DNA from: Egbenema bharatensis
GTDB lineage: Bacteria > Cyanobacteriota > Cyanobacteriia > Elainellales > Elainellaceae
NCBI RefSeq assembly: GCF_048077055.1
Contig: NZ_CP182236.1
Coordinates: forward strand, 2,356,001 to 2,420,000
Direction of reading: 5' to 3'
DNA: 64,000 nt
Part shown: positions 32,748 to 41,407 of the stretch, piece by piece
Numbering within the stretch: position 1 is the stretch's first letter
Layout: each line of letters begins with the position of its first letter
Translations under genes and position numbers: made by a program
The notes under the pieces: generated by a model
Databases searched by the model: none
What the model was told of the DNA's origin: nothing
The model's input: only the letters and a program-made list of their open reading frames with translations

Positions 32748-33560
32748 TTAGTCTTTATTCTTGAAAATGTGCTTTAACACCCACTGCATTAGACCAGGAA
32801 AAAAGGAATGGGTTGTGGCAGAGAGTTTCGCGGAACCCACCAGCACTTCATCCTCCTGGTTTTTCACCGCTCTCCAGATGGATCGGGCCACATCATCAGG
32901 TTCTTCGATCGTCGGAACGGCTAGAATCTGCTTCACCTGCTGGCGGCGATCGTGGACATCCTGTTCATTTATCCCTCGAAAAATGGCTCGTTCCAGGAAG
33001 CTGCTTTTGATCAAGTTTGGATAAACACCGCAAACATGAATTCCTTTGGGTTCCAGTTCCGTCCGGAGGGCTTCAGTGAGTCCAGTTACAGCAAACTTAC
33101 TGGTAGTGTAAGGCGTTAAATAGGGAATGGCAACCTTACCGCCGATCGAACCGACATTGACAATCGTGCCCCTGCCTCGCGTCACCCAATGGGGGATTAA
33201 AGCGTGAATGGTGTGAATATAACCCCAAAGATTCGTATCGATCGCCTGATGCCAATCCTCCAGAGAAAATTGGGCAACTGGCCCAGAGATGTAGATTCCG
33301 GCATTGTTAATCAATACGTCGATCGAGCCGTACTGATCCAGAGCCGATTCCACCAGATGATTCACCTGTTCAAACTGTCTGACATCGGTGGGAATGGCCA
33401 GAGCAGACCCGCCCAAATCGGTGATTTCCTGACCAACCTGATTCAGGTGATCAGCGTTACGGGCAGCCAATACAATATTGTAGCCTTGACGGGCAAAGAG
33501 TAAGGCGGTTGATTTGCCGATGCCTTGAGATGCACCTGTGATCAGTACCGTAGAAGCCAT
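32748..33560 (-). CDS. Short-chain dehydrogenase/reductase (SDR)
   Basis: A 270-residue classical SDR. It shows TGASQGIGKSTALLFARQGY (NAD(P) loop), the DVRQ adenine-site aspartate, NNAGIYISGPV, the catalytic serine in NVGSIGGKVAIP, and Y-x-x-x-K as YTTSK. The C-terminal 60 residues, including VGSAKLSATTHSFFPGLMQW, resemble membrane-associated short-chain reductases. A similar, larger SDR is at 34653. Substrate is unknown. Confidence 0.92.
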   Translation of the reverse strand: MASTVLITGASQGIGKSTALLFARQGYNIVLAARNADHLNQVGQEITDLGGSALAIPTDVRQFEQVNHLVESALDQYGSIDVLINNAGIYISGPVAQFSLEDWHQAIDTNLWGYIHTIHALIPHWVTRGRGTIVNVGSIGGKVAIPYLTPYTTSKFAVTGLTEALRTELEPKGIHVCGVYPNLIKSSFLERAIFRGINEQDVHDRRQQVKQILAVPTIEEPDDVARSIWRAVKNQEDEVLVGSAKLSATTHSFFPGLMQWVLKHIFKNKD

Positions 33561-33610
33561 GATTCCAAACCAGAAAAAGTTTCTAGTAGAAGCGAGCGTG
33601 AATTGAGCAA

Positions 33611-33656
33611 CCGTAGAGCGGGCATCTTGCCCCGCGCAGGCTGGAAGCCTGCACTA
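33611..33656. repeat. Dispersed inverted repeat pair (GCGGGCATCTTGCC / CAGGCTGGAAGCCTG)
   Basis: GAGCGGGCATCTTGCCCCGC and CAGGCTGGAAGCCTG are two adjacent hairpins, each with a near-perfect stem, between an SDR gene and the SRPBCC gene. The first shares the GGCA-TCTTGCC/GGCAAGATGCC core with the elements at 29246 and 43715. Confidence 0.6.
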
Positions 33657-33790
33657 CGAAAGATGGGCGTATTGCTGCCGAGATTTACTAGTAGGGTGAG
33701 CCTTACCCACCCGTCTTAATTCAGTCTTAATTCAGTGCCAATGGAATGTAAATCTCCGTGGGCGAAAGTCTTCAATGGGAAAAACCTGAA

Positions 33791-34501
33791 CTATTGCCGT
33801 CCCGATGGCTGACCCTCTACAGTGGCAATCTCCCCTGCCTCCATGAGCTGTTTAAACCGACGCAAATCATCCCCGATCTGCTGTTCCGGTTCTTCCCCAA
33901 AGAGTTTCGCCAGCGTTGCTCCAATTACGCCCGCTGGGGGTTCATATTCCAGTACAACTTTGACTTCCGTTCCACGTCCTACGGGAGCAGGTTGGAATCG
34001 CACCACCCCAGAATTCGTTACATCCGCACCTTCTACAGAAGCCCAGGCAATCAACCAATTTTCCTGATCACTAATGATTTCAGCATCCCATTCCACAGTT
34101 GTATCAGCCGGAGCCTTCGCAACCCAGTGCGATCGCCGTTCGTCCAGCACCGTAACAGACTGGAGGTGCTTCATGAAGGTAGGCAGATTTTCAAAATTAC
34201 GCCAGATTTGATATAGCTCCTCCGGCGTTTTATTTAAGATAGTCGTGGACTTTTCCACCTTGATGCTCTGGTTCACCCCAACCGCATCCCCCACCTTTTC
34301 CTGCAAACTTTTTTGACTGGAAGCTCCGTGATAGGCCAGACTACCGCCTGCGATCGCCATTAGAGCACCTCTGAGGGAACGTTGCCGCAATCCCATTAAC
34401 ACTAAAGCTCCTCCCCCCAGCAGGGAAGCCCATCGCTCTTGATCGGTTAGCGATTCGTTTTGTTCAGGAGTAATGTTTTTGTTTTTAATTCGTTCTTCCA
34501 T
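33791..34501 (-). CDS. SRPBCC (polyketide cyclase-like) protein with DUF2892-like N-terminus
   Basis: A 236-residue protein. The N-terminal 65 residues (SLLGGGALVLMGLRQRSLRG, ALMAIAGGSLAYHGAS) look like the YgaP/DUF2892 membrane hairpin. The remainder is an SRPBCC/START-like domain (VEKSTTILNKTPEELYQIWR, ENLPTFMKHLQSVTV, VEWDAEIISDQENWLIAW, TEVKVVLEYEPPAGVIG). Such two-part proteins are common in cyanobacteria, often near stress-related SDRs as here (SDR genes on both sides, same strand). It may bind a lipid or hydrophobic ligand; function is unproven. Confidence 0.88.
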   Translation of the reverse strand: MEERIKNKNITPEQNESLTDQERWASLLGGGALVLMGLRQRSLRGALMAIAGGSLAYHGASSQKSLQEKVGDAVGVNQSIKVEKSTTILNKTPEELYQIWRNFENLPTFMKHLQSVTVLDERRSHWVAKAPADTTVEWDAEIISDQENWLIAWASVEGADVTNSGVVRFQPAPVGRGTEVKVVLEYEPPAGVIGATLAKLFGEEPEQQIGDDLRRFKQLMEAGEIATVEGQPSGRQ

Positions 34502-34558
34502 GATGTATTGTCCTTAATTGTGGTGTGACTGTATTGCCCCGTTAATCATCTAAAATTC

Positions 34559-34615
34559 TTGTGGGGTGGGCAGCGTTTCGACTGAGCTCAAGCCGAAGTC
34601 TTGCCCGCCCAGTCA
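34559..34615. repeat. Dispersed hairpin element interrupted by a second palindrome
   Basis: The outer arms TTGTGGGGTGGGCA (34559-34572) and TTGCCCGCCCAGTC (34601-34614) are the two halves of the element seen whole at 29246 and 47980. Between them sits a 28-bp block (34573-34600) that is itself palindromic around GAGCTC (TTCGACTGAGCTCAAGCCGA). One repeat has inserted into another. Confidence 0.7.
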
Positions 34616-34652
34616 ACAAAGAAAAACATTGCAGGTTATTTAATCCATGATC

Positions 34653-35678
34653 CTAAACCCTGGTATCTTGAAACAGCGGAGTAGCCAGCCACGCTAAAGC
34701 CGCCACACCGATCACAGAACCTGCAATTAGACTATTTTTGGCAACCGGATGGCGATCGAACCAATCCGTCAGGCTGGGAACCACTAAATGATCAAACTCA
34801 CCCGTGACTTTGTCATGTTCAGGAACTGGCTCATACAGATTATTGGGCGCATCTTCGGACTTCAGTTGCTCCGTCTTTTGGAGGGGAAAACCTGCCAGGA
34901 GCAGCAAGGAATCCACCAGTCCCGGAGACAGTCGTTGTGCGACATCTAAAATTCGACCCACATCACCCACAATAAAATCGCGGGTTGGATGTTCTGCGGT
35001 GTAAAGGATTGCATCTGCAACTAAACCGGGCTGGTAATAGGGCGGAATACCAGTGGGTTTCACCCCTAACTTGGTGCGACCCTTATCGTAGAACGGCGTA
35101 TTGATCACCGCTGGTTTAATACTGGTCACGCTAATGGGCCATTTTTCATGGGCTAACTCGACCCGCAGAGATTCCAAAAAACCTTCCATTCCGTGTTTTG
35201 CAGCGGAGTAAGCACTTTGAAAGGGTAAAGCCCGTCTACCTTCCATTGAAGAGACATGAATCAATGCCCCCCGCCCTTCCTGCTTCAGGTGAGGAAGTGC
35301 TGCCATTGCACCGTAGACCTGCCCCATTAAGCTGACATCGATGACCCGCTTAAATTCCTTTGGAGTCATCTGATCAAACAGAGAAAATACCGTTGCGGCA
35401 GAGGCATGCACCCAGGTATCCATCCGTCCATAGGTAGCGATCGTTTTGTCTGCGATCGCCTGCACCTGTTCAAAGTGCGACACATCGGCTGTGATTGCGG
35501 TAGCTTCACCACCGGACTGGTGGATTTCTTCGATTAAGCTCTGCAATCCAGATTCACTGCGGGCGGAAACCACCACCTTTGCACCCTGTTGAGCAAAGCG
35601 TAGGGCTGTTTCACGACCAATGCCGCTAGAGGCTCCTACAATGATGACAACCTGTTGATCGATCGGTTTAAGTTGCAT
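34653..35678 (-). CDS. Short-chain dehydrogenase/reductase with C-terminal extension
   Basis: About 341 residues from the ATG at 35678 (MQLKPIDQQVVIIVGASSGI); an upstream ATG at 35771 adds 31 residues without family likeness. It has the SDR Rossmann core with GASSGIGRETALRFAQQGAK, the catalytic serine in HVSSMEGRRALPFQ and YSAAK. A C-terminal 80-residue extension ends in a hydrophobic segment (NSLIAGSVIGVAALAWLATP), suggesting membrane anchoring. Long SDRs of this type occur beside SRPBCC proteins in many cyanobacteria. Substrate is unknown. Confidence 0.9.
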   Translation of the reverse strand: MQLKPIDQQVVIIVGASSGIGRETALRFAQQGAKVVVSARSESGLQSLIEEIHQSGGEATAITADVSHFEQVQAIADKTIATYGRMDTWVHASAATVFSLFDQMTPKEFKRVIDVSLMGQVYGAMAALPHLKQEGRGALIHVSSMEGRRALPFQSAYSAAKHGMEGFLESLRVELAHEKWPISVTSIKPAVINTPFYDKGRTKLGVKPTGIPPYYQPGLVADAILYTAEHPTRDFIVGDVGRILDVAQRLSPGLVDSLLLLAGFPLQKTEQLKSEDAPNNLYEPVPEHDKVTGEFDHLVVPSLTDWFDRHPVAKNSLIAGSVIGVAALAWLATPLFQDTRV

Positions 35679-35821
35679 TTGAGAGGGAGTGGTAATGGAG
35701 CTTGAGTCAGGAACTATGTGATTCCGAAAGTATTTTTCTTGATGCAGCAAAAGTAGAGACGCTGAAGCCACATCTCTACCCGTTGTTAGATTGCCTGGTT
35801 TCGAGCCAAAAGCACCGAAAT

Positions 35822-36352
35822 TTACAGGATGCTCAGAAATTCCTGGAACAATCCAACATTCACGAGAAGCGTATAAGCTACGATCGCGCCACCAATGCCA
35901 CCCAGGAAGAAGCCTGTGCCATACTCATTCCATCCCTCCTCGTTACGGAACGCCTGGGGCGGATTGGGAGTTGTAATAGTGGCAACAGGTTGGGGTGGAT
36001 TACTGACGGCATATAACGAGATCGCAAGGGTTGCAATCAAAATAGTACCGATCGCTGAAAATAAACCTGCTATGGGCCCTACATCGGTGTAACGCAATGG
36101 GTTAAAGGTGACGAATGGGCCAACCAACCAGTAACCATGCGCCAGACCAACTTCTAATCCCCGCCGGAGAGGAGACAATCCTTTGCGATAGGCTGGCAGG
36201 TTATTGATGAAAGCCTTGGTGAAGCCGGACGCATTGATAGGAGTGGCAAGATTTCCATTCTGCGGATCGCTTGCAGGATTAACCACCTCCTGATTTCGTG
36301 GATCGGATGGACGCTCGTTCGATCGCTCAATCTTGTCAACAAAAGTAGCCAT
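35822..36352 (-). CDS. psaL: Photosystem I reaction centre subunit XI (PsaL)
   Basis: A 176-residue thylakoid membrane protein. The PsaL core is plain: LATPINASGFTKAFINNLPA, YRKGLSPLRRGLEVGLAHGY, WLVGPFVTFNPLRYTD, then two more membrane helices and a C-terminal helix GFFLGGIGGAIVAYTLLVNV. PsaL is the main subunit joining photosystem I monomers into trimers or tetramers. The N-terminus is extended and polar (MATFVDKIERSNERPSDPRN), and the loop before the last helix is proline-rich (NPPQPVATITTPNPPQAFRN). No psaI gene is visible next to it. It could be the only copy or a second, condition-specific paralogue. A sequence at 36446-36458 resembles part of the psaM HLR1-like site. Confidence 0.95.
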   Translation of the reverse strand: MATFVDKIERSNERPSDPRNQEVVNPASDPQNGNLATPINASGFTKAFINNLPAYRKGLSPLRRGLEVGLAHGYWLVGPFVTFNPLRYTDVGPIAGLFSAIGTILIATLAISLYAVSNPPQPVATITTPNPPQAFRNEEGWNEYGTGFFLGGIGGAIVAYTLLVNVGLFQEFLSIL

Positions 36353-36907
36353 AATCGTTTAATTTCGTATGGATCATTTCGATTCAACGTAGTTGGCAAC
36401 CATGTTATGAAGTTTTTTATCATGAAGCATCTTTCTTAAGCCACACTTTTGTCATCATGGGGATGAAGGGATGACATCAAGAATACATCATTGATTAACA
36501 TTGACCTGAAATTGTAGCGAATTGATCGTTGAATGTCAGTAGTTACGGTAAAGTGACTTCACTTAATGAACACTTTATTGATTGACACTTATATGTAGTC
36601 TTACAACCCTCTTTGTTTTTAACTTTCACTCTATAAATTTTGTCTGTTTGCACGCGATCGATACGGGGATCAATGTGTAGAGTTTTGTAATTTATTTACT
36701 AATTGCAAACTAAAATCATACCTCTTGATAGAAGTAGGTCAACTTTTTTTTTGATAAAACTGTACGTATAGCAGCCTTAAATTCTAAAAGCTACGTTGAT
36801 ACAACGTGATAGGAAGCGGTTGCTGTGAGTAGTAATCAGCTAATACGAATTTGTTAGGCGAGTTTGTATAAACCCACCCAATTTGTATGACTTGAAGGAG
36901 TTTAAAG
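36353..36907. other. AT-rich intergenic region between psaL and a small orphan gene
   Basis: No gene of recognisable type. It should hold the divergent promoters of psaL (minus) and the gene at 36908 (plus). On the minus strand ATGATGACAAAAG (36446-36458) resembles the ATGATGTGACAAAAG of the psaM upstream site. The middle (36530-36780) is very AT-rich. Confidence 0.4.
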
Positions 36908-37150
36908 ATGACTGGACAAATGAGCTGGCTTTCCACGTTTGGTTCGAACGGTAATAAAATACTCCATTTGCGACTTGCACCGAATCAACCCTGGCAACCT
37001 TATCTTGCATTTCCTCAGTATTCAGTTCCTGATTATCCAATTCCCAAAGGTTCCAAAGGTTGGGCAACTTATCAAAAGCTGATGAAGGCAGGTTGGGAAC
37101 TGATTCCCAGTGCTAAAGCACATGAAACTTTGCTGGTTAGTAACCGATAG
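36908..37150 (+). CDS. Small protein of unknown function
   Basis: An 80-residue soluble protein (MTGQMSWLSTFGSNGNKILH, ending ETLLVSNR) with no recognised family. It is probably real: a perfect AAGGAG sits at 36895-36900, seven bases before the ATG, and a hairpin follows the stop at 37214-37248. It is aromatic-rich in the middle (NQPWQPYLAFPQYSVPDYPI) with no membrane span or signal peptide. It is isolated between long AT-rich gaps. No function is proposed. Confidence 0.6.
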   Translation: MTGQMSWLSTFGSNGNKILHLRLAPNQPWQPYLAFPQYSVPDYPIPKGSKGWATYQKLMKAGWELIPSAKAHETLLVSNR

Positions 37151-37668
37151 AAACCTGAAGCGATCAGAGCATCACGGGTTAGCGTGTCATCTCCAGAAAC
37201 CTCTCTACCAAATGGAGGATTTTACTCAAAACTACGCAAAAATCCTCCTTCATTGAGGTTTCACACCCAGACAAACTTAACTTCTGATAGAGCGCAACTA
37301 ATGTAACGGTTGTTAAAGTTGTTAACAATCAGCGTTCCGATCGAGTTTAGATGCAACTTAAAGTCTGAAAATTAGAGCGATCGTTTCCTGTAAATCGTCT
37401 ATATTCTTTGTAGTTCGATTTGCTTTCCCTGGCGTTTTCCTGGAGTTGCTTGACCTAGAACTACTTCCTTGATTCACCGTATCTTTTCTACAGTTTCTTT
37501 ATTGGATTCTCTATCGGACTGAATCGTATTCTTCATCACCCAATCTAGCATGCCTTCATCATTTCCTCTAGATTCGTTCTGACTAAGTTTGCGCTAATTG
37601 GTTTCACTTACCCAACTTATCCCATGTAATTCATCCAATCCACAAGTCCAATCCACAAGGAAATTGAA
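37151..37668. other. Intergenic region with hairpin
   Basis: No gene is seen. It contains a hairpin (37214-37248) after the small gene and then AT-rich sequence that probably holds the promoter of the membrane protein gene at 37669. Confidence 0.4.
37214..37248 (+). terminator. Terminator-like hairpin after the small orphan gene
   Basis: GGAGGATTTT pairs perfectly with AAAATCCTCC across a 15-base loop, about 65 bp past the stop at 37150. There is no strong T-run behind it, so it may act in RNA stability rather than termination. Confidence 0.45.
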
Positions 37669-38604
37669 ATGATGAAAGCTACCTCACCCTCATACTCACC
37701 TTTTTTAGCTCCATCTGTCAATGGGGTTAGGAATAACATTTGGATTGTAGGAATCCTTTTCTTGTTGTTTGGTGCTGCCGATCGAGCTATCACGATTTAC
37801 ACCGATGGATACGTCTCAGCCTCAGAATTTCTGCAACTCCTGATTCCCTCTCTCTTACTGCTGGGTTGGCTATGCCTCAGGCCTGAGGAAGATTGGGTTA
37901 GCGATGGGAATCAACAGTTGCAGATGTATCGAGAAGAAACCCTTTCACCCCAGGATGAAGCTTATCTCTCCACTGCTCAGGCCAGGATGAATGAGCTACA
38001 AAAGCAGCATAAAATCAGCCAGCGATACATTCTGCCTTTTCCCTATCTTTGTCAGATCTACCACCTGTTAAACCTGAAGCATTTAGAGAATGTTCATAAC
38101 TTTAGTCTGGGCAACTTGAGGGTCATTGGGATTAGCGATGTCAAACCCACTGCGATCGGCGGAACCATTCGCTTCCAGACCGTTTTAGATTCTCCAATGA
38201 ATGTTTTACGCATCTGGCGACAGCCAGTTGTGGATGTTAATCTGATTCTCCACACTCCCTATATGGTTGAGCTGAATGTTCCGGTGTATCAGGGCAAGCG
38301 AATCATTGTGATCTTCAACGTTCTCCCGCTGGTTGGAGCCAATCATGAATTCCTGGTTGATATTTACAGTGATTTGGAGTGGCCTAAATTTTTGTTGCAG
38401 CCTGTACTCCATTTCGCTGCCTGCCTGACGCTGTTTGAAGACCTGCCCTATTTGCAAAGGTTAGCCAACCGCAATCTGCTTCACTCCTTTAGGTCAAGCC
38501 AATCCGCAGGGCATCCATCCATGTGGCTCTTCAAACGGTTTGTTGATCTCTATGGTGCAACCCAGAATGCGATAGAACCAGCAAAACCCAAAGCGATTGA
38601 ATAG
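37669..38604 (+). CDS. Two-span membrane protein of unknown function
   Basis: A 311-residue protein with two N-terminal membrane spans (about 24-40, IWIVGILFLLFGAADRAITI, and 52-70, LLIPSLLLLGWLCLRP) and a soluble domain of about 240 residues (RYILPFPYLCQIYHLLNLKH, NVHNFSLGNLRVIGISDVKP). I do not recognise the soluble domain. The next gene (38648) encodes a shorter protein with the same membrane module, sharing the pattern IW-x2-G...DR-x-I-x-I...QLL...GWL-x-L-x-P, so the pair arose by duplication. They are on one strand 43 bp apart and likely co-transcribed. Confidence 0.75.
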   Translation: MMKATSPSYSPFLAPSVNGVRNNIWIVGILFLLFGAADRAITIYTDGYVSASEFLQLLIPSLLLLGWLCLRPEEDWVSDGNQQLQMYREETLSPQDEAYLSTAQARMNELQKQHKISQRYILPFPYLCQIYHLLNLKHLENVHNFSLGNLRVIGISDVKPTAIGGTIRFQTVLDSPMNVLRIWRQPVVDVNLILHTPYMVELNVPVYQGKRIIVIFNVLPLVGANHEFLVDIYSDLEWPKFLLQPVLHFAACLTLFEDLPYLQRLANRNLLHSFRSSQSAGHPSMWLFKRFVDLYGATQNAIEPAKPKAIE

Positions 38605-38647
38605 TACTCATCTCCATTAACCAGTCTGCATCGATCAGGTGAACCTC

Positions 38648-39022
38648 ATGCCTCCAATTCCTTCCTCCAACCCTGTACAACAACTCACTCTCAAAGACAG
38701 AATTTGGCTCTTCGGAACCTCTGCCTGGATTGTTGGCATTATCGATCGCAGCATTGCTATTTTCTCCAGTGGAAGCCTGACCGCGATTAACATTATTCAG
38801 CTTTTACTGGCGATCGTCTTTTTCGGCGGCTGGCTTTATCTCAAACCCCGTTCTTCCTCACGGACACGGCTCAATTCTCCCATGGTCAGAAAGCGAAGCA
38901 GACCGGAGCCGAAAAATTCCTTTAGTTTAGAATCCGAGCAGTCTTCAGAGCAGCAGGCAGATGAAGCCGCGAATTCGGAACCTGAAAAGGAGTTATCGCT
39001 GTGTGGAACGCCGGATGATTAG
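38648..39022 (+). CDS. Small two-span membrane protein, paralogue of the upstream membrane module
   Basis: About 124 residues from the ATG at 38648 (a GTG at 38639 is possible). Two membrane spans (RIWLFGTSAWIVGIIDRSIA and IIQLLLAIVFFGGWLYLKP) match the N-terminal module of the preceding protein. The remaining 55 residues are hydrophilic and acidic (NSFSLESEQSSEQQADEAAN) without a fold. Function unknown. Stop at 39022 is 15 bp from the convergent glycosyltransferase gene. Confidence 0.72.
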   Translation: MPPIPSSNPVQQLTLKDRIWLFGTSAWIVGIIDRSIAIFSSGSLTAINIIQLLLAIVFFGGWLYLKPRSSSRTRLNSPMVRKRSRPEPKNSFSLESEQSSEQQADEAANSEPEKELSLCGTPDD

Positions 39023-39037
39023 TCTGCTGTTAAGGGT

Positions 39038-40180
39038 TTAATCCTGAGGACGAGGCACCCAAAAACGAGGAGTTCTGGGGGCAGCTAGAACCTGATTCCA
39101 GAGCGTGATGTATTTTTCAGTCATTGCTTTTGCAGTGAACTGAGCGATCGCCAACTGGTAGGCTTGCTGACCCAAATGAATTCGGAGTTCACGATCATCC
39201 CTGAGGGTTTGCAGGGCTTTTGCCAGACCAGCCACATCGTTTTTTTCGACAAGAAGCCCCGTTTGTTGATCAACCACCGCTTCAGGCATACTTCCTACCC
39301 GCGTGGCGATGATGGGGCGAGCAGCCAGCATGGCCTCGACCATCACCAGGGGAAAGCCTTCTGAGCGAGAAGGGATGACGACACCATCAAAATTGGGTAA
39401 ATAAACTTGAGGCTGATCAACCCAACCCAGGAACTTGATGCGATCGACCACCCCTAACTGCTTGGCCAGTTCCTCCAGAGCTGGGCGCTGATCCCCTTCA
39501 CCCAAAATCACCGCCAGTACCCCCTCAACCTGAGCCAGAGCCTGGATAAGAACGTCAAACCCTTTCATGGCATCCAAACGCCCAATGCTGCCCACGGTGA
39601 TGCCTTTGGGAGGAGTAGTAGATGCAGTAACCTGACCCATTTCCAGTGGAGGAACACCGTTCGGGATGGAAATCACGCTATTTCGTCCCAGCGCATAGAA
39701 GTCTTCCATCCGTCGCGCACTGGCTTCTCCCACTGCAACATGGGCATCAACCCGCAGGGATAGACACCGAGTTCGCCCCAGGGTGATTGCATCCGTGGTG
39801 CGCAGGGGTAACTGATCGACCCGAACAATCCGCACCTGGGGTAAAAGTAGGGCTGCAAACAAGCCGATCGCCCCGGCCCAGGGAGTACAGAGATTGAAGT
39901 GAATGATATCAGGATGGAGTTGGTTAAAGGTGAGGAGATGCTGGAGAAAAGAATTAATCCCTCGATCGGGTAATACAACACGATGGGTTTGAGTCCGTCG
40001 ATCGGCAATGGCATTTACCACTAAAGTTGATACCCCCACAACCGTAATCTGGATTTCCCTGGGTACGGTTGCCACCAAATGACCCAGACTAATTTCTGCA
40101 CCACCAATTCCGGCTGAATCCGTATAGACGACAACGTGCAGGGGGTGATTTGAGGGATGATTCGAGGGATCAAAGTTCAT
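39038..40180 (-). CDS. GT4-family glycosyltransferase
   Basis: A 380-residue GT-B glycosyltransferase of family 4. The N-terminal domain opens HVVVYTDSAGIGGAEISLGH. The C-terminal nucleotide-sugar domain shows TVGSIGRLDAMKGFDVLIQA, ILGEGDQRPALEELAKQLGV and the E-x7-E motif RSEGFPLVMVEAMLAARPII. It is the last gene of the minus-strand glycan cluster and overlaps the preceding GT4 gene by 4 bp (ATGA), so both are translated together. Donor and acceptor are unknown. Confidence 0.92.
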   Translation of the reverse strand: MNFDPSNHPSNHPLHVVVYTDSAGIGGAEISLGHLVATVPREIQITVVGVSTLVVNAIADRRTQTHRVVLPDRGINSFLQHLLTFNQLHPDIIHFNLCTPWAGAIGLFAALLLPQVRIVRVDQLPLRTTDAITLGRTRCLSLRVDAHVAVGEASARRMEDFYALGRNSVISIPNGVPPLEMGQVTASTTPPKGITVGSIGRLDAMKGFDVLIQALAQVEGVLAVILGEGDQRPALEELAKQLGVVDRIKFLGWVDQPQVYLPNFDGVVIPSRSEGFPLVMVEAMLAARPIIATRVGSMPEAVVDQQTGLLVEKNDVAGLAKALQTLRDDRELRIHLGQQAYQLAIAQFTAKAMTEKYITLWNQVLAAPRTPRFWVPRPQD

Positions 40181-41403
40181 GGTCGAGCGTACCCAACGGA
40201 TTGGTAAACGGCTAAATGGGCTTCAACAATGCTGTCCCAGGTGAATTGCTGGCTGAAGTGCAACCCGGCTGAGGCGAGGGTTTGGCGGCGGGCAGAATCA
40301 GTTAGTACTTTCAGCAGGGCTGAAGCGAGGGAATCGACCTGGCGAGGGGGAATCCATTGCCCGATCGTGTCATCCAACTGGGGGGCAGGTGGGGTGGATT
40401 GGGTGGCGATCGTCGGTAAAGCGTGAGCCAGGAGGGTGAGCAAGGAACCGCTTTTGAGGGTTACGCCATGATTGAAGGGTAAGACTCCCAGATCCGAGGC
40501 GGTCAGATGGATTGAAACATCCTTTGCATCCAAATATCCTGTCCTGTGGACGACAGAACTTAAACCCAGTTCCGTAATTCGAGATCCCAGTTGCTTCCAG
40601 TATCGAGTCGCCTGTTCTCCGGGTAGAGCCAGGGTTTCCACGCCACCGATCAGGAGTAATCGCGCCTGGGGATGGTGGGAGCAGACCTGTTCAAAAGCAG
40701 GGAGCAGCGTTTCTAAACCTTTAACGGGATGGAGGAAGCCAAAAAAGGCAATGATCACGGCATCTTCTGACCATCCCAACTGATGCCGAATCGTTTTTCG
40801 CGCCTGGAGTCGATCGCAATTCTGGACTTCTACATTCGCAGCGATCGGAATCCGGTACACCTGGGATTTCAAATGGGGCAGGCGATCGAAAATGGTTTGT
40901 TCAATCTCATGGGTGGTGGTAATCAGGGCATGACTTTGGGTCAGCAAAAATCCATCCTCCCGATCCCACCAGCCTCGTTTCTGCCCGAAAACCTTCAGCC
41001 ATTCCATCCACTGAGGCGGAATCCCTTTGGGTTGCCATTCCCACCAGCCGTATTCATGAACGGTTGTGACGATCGGAGCCTGCCAGCCCGTTTGTCGGAG
41101 CAGCAACGGCAGCAGAAACAAAGCCCGATCGAAGCCATAGGTTCCAGCGGCGTGTTGGATGTGTAATAGTGAAGCATGACTTCGGTGAATGGCGCGAACC
41201 AGGGGAATCAAATCCCTGAGATGCCAACCGTTCACTGCACCTTGTACAGTGGCATTCTGGTTAGATTGCGCGATCGAATGGGTAGTCAGCACCAGAGAAG
41301 GCATACCGCGATTCGCCAACTGTTCCCGCAGATGAGCCGTGTAGTGAGCCACACCGCATTGATTGGGTTGGTAAGAGCCAGCGATAAAGGCGATGGGATT
41401 CAT
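40177..41403 (-). CDS. GT4-family glycosyltransferase
   Basis: A 408-residue GT-B enzyme. The N-terminus (IAFIAGSYQPNQCGVAHYTA) and LLHIQHAAGTYGFDRALFLL are typical of mannosyltransferase-like GT4 proteins. The C-terminal half has IIAFFGFLHPVKGLETLLPA, LLIGGVETLALPGE, HRTGYLDAKDVSIHLTASDL and GVLPFNHGVTLKSGSLLTLL. The start is 4 bp from the stop of the double GT9 gene and its end overlaps the next GT4 gene by 4 bp, so it belongs to a tight operon. Substrates are unknown. Confidence 0.9.
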   Translation of the reverse strand: MNPIAFIAGSYQPNQCGVAHYTAHLREQLANRGMPSLVLTTHSIAQSNQNATVQGAVNGWHLRDLIPLVRAIHRSHASLLHIQHAAGTYGFDRALFLLPLLLRQTGWQAPIVTTVHEYGWWEWQPKGIPPQWMEWLKVFGQKRGWWDREDGFLLTQSHALITTTHEIEQTIFDRLPHLKSQVYRIPIAANVEVQNCDRLQARKTIRHQLGWSEDAVIIAFFGFLHPVKGLETLLPAFEQVCSHHPQARLLLIGGVETLALPGEQATRYWKQLGSRITELGLSSVVHRTGYLDAKDVSIHLTASDLGVLPFNHGVTLKSGSLLTLLAHALPTIATQSTPPAPQLDDTIGQWIPPRQVDSLASALLKVLTDSARRQTLASAGLHFSQQFTWDSIVEAHLAVYQSVGYARP

Positions 41404-41407
41404 GGGG

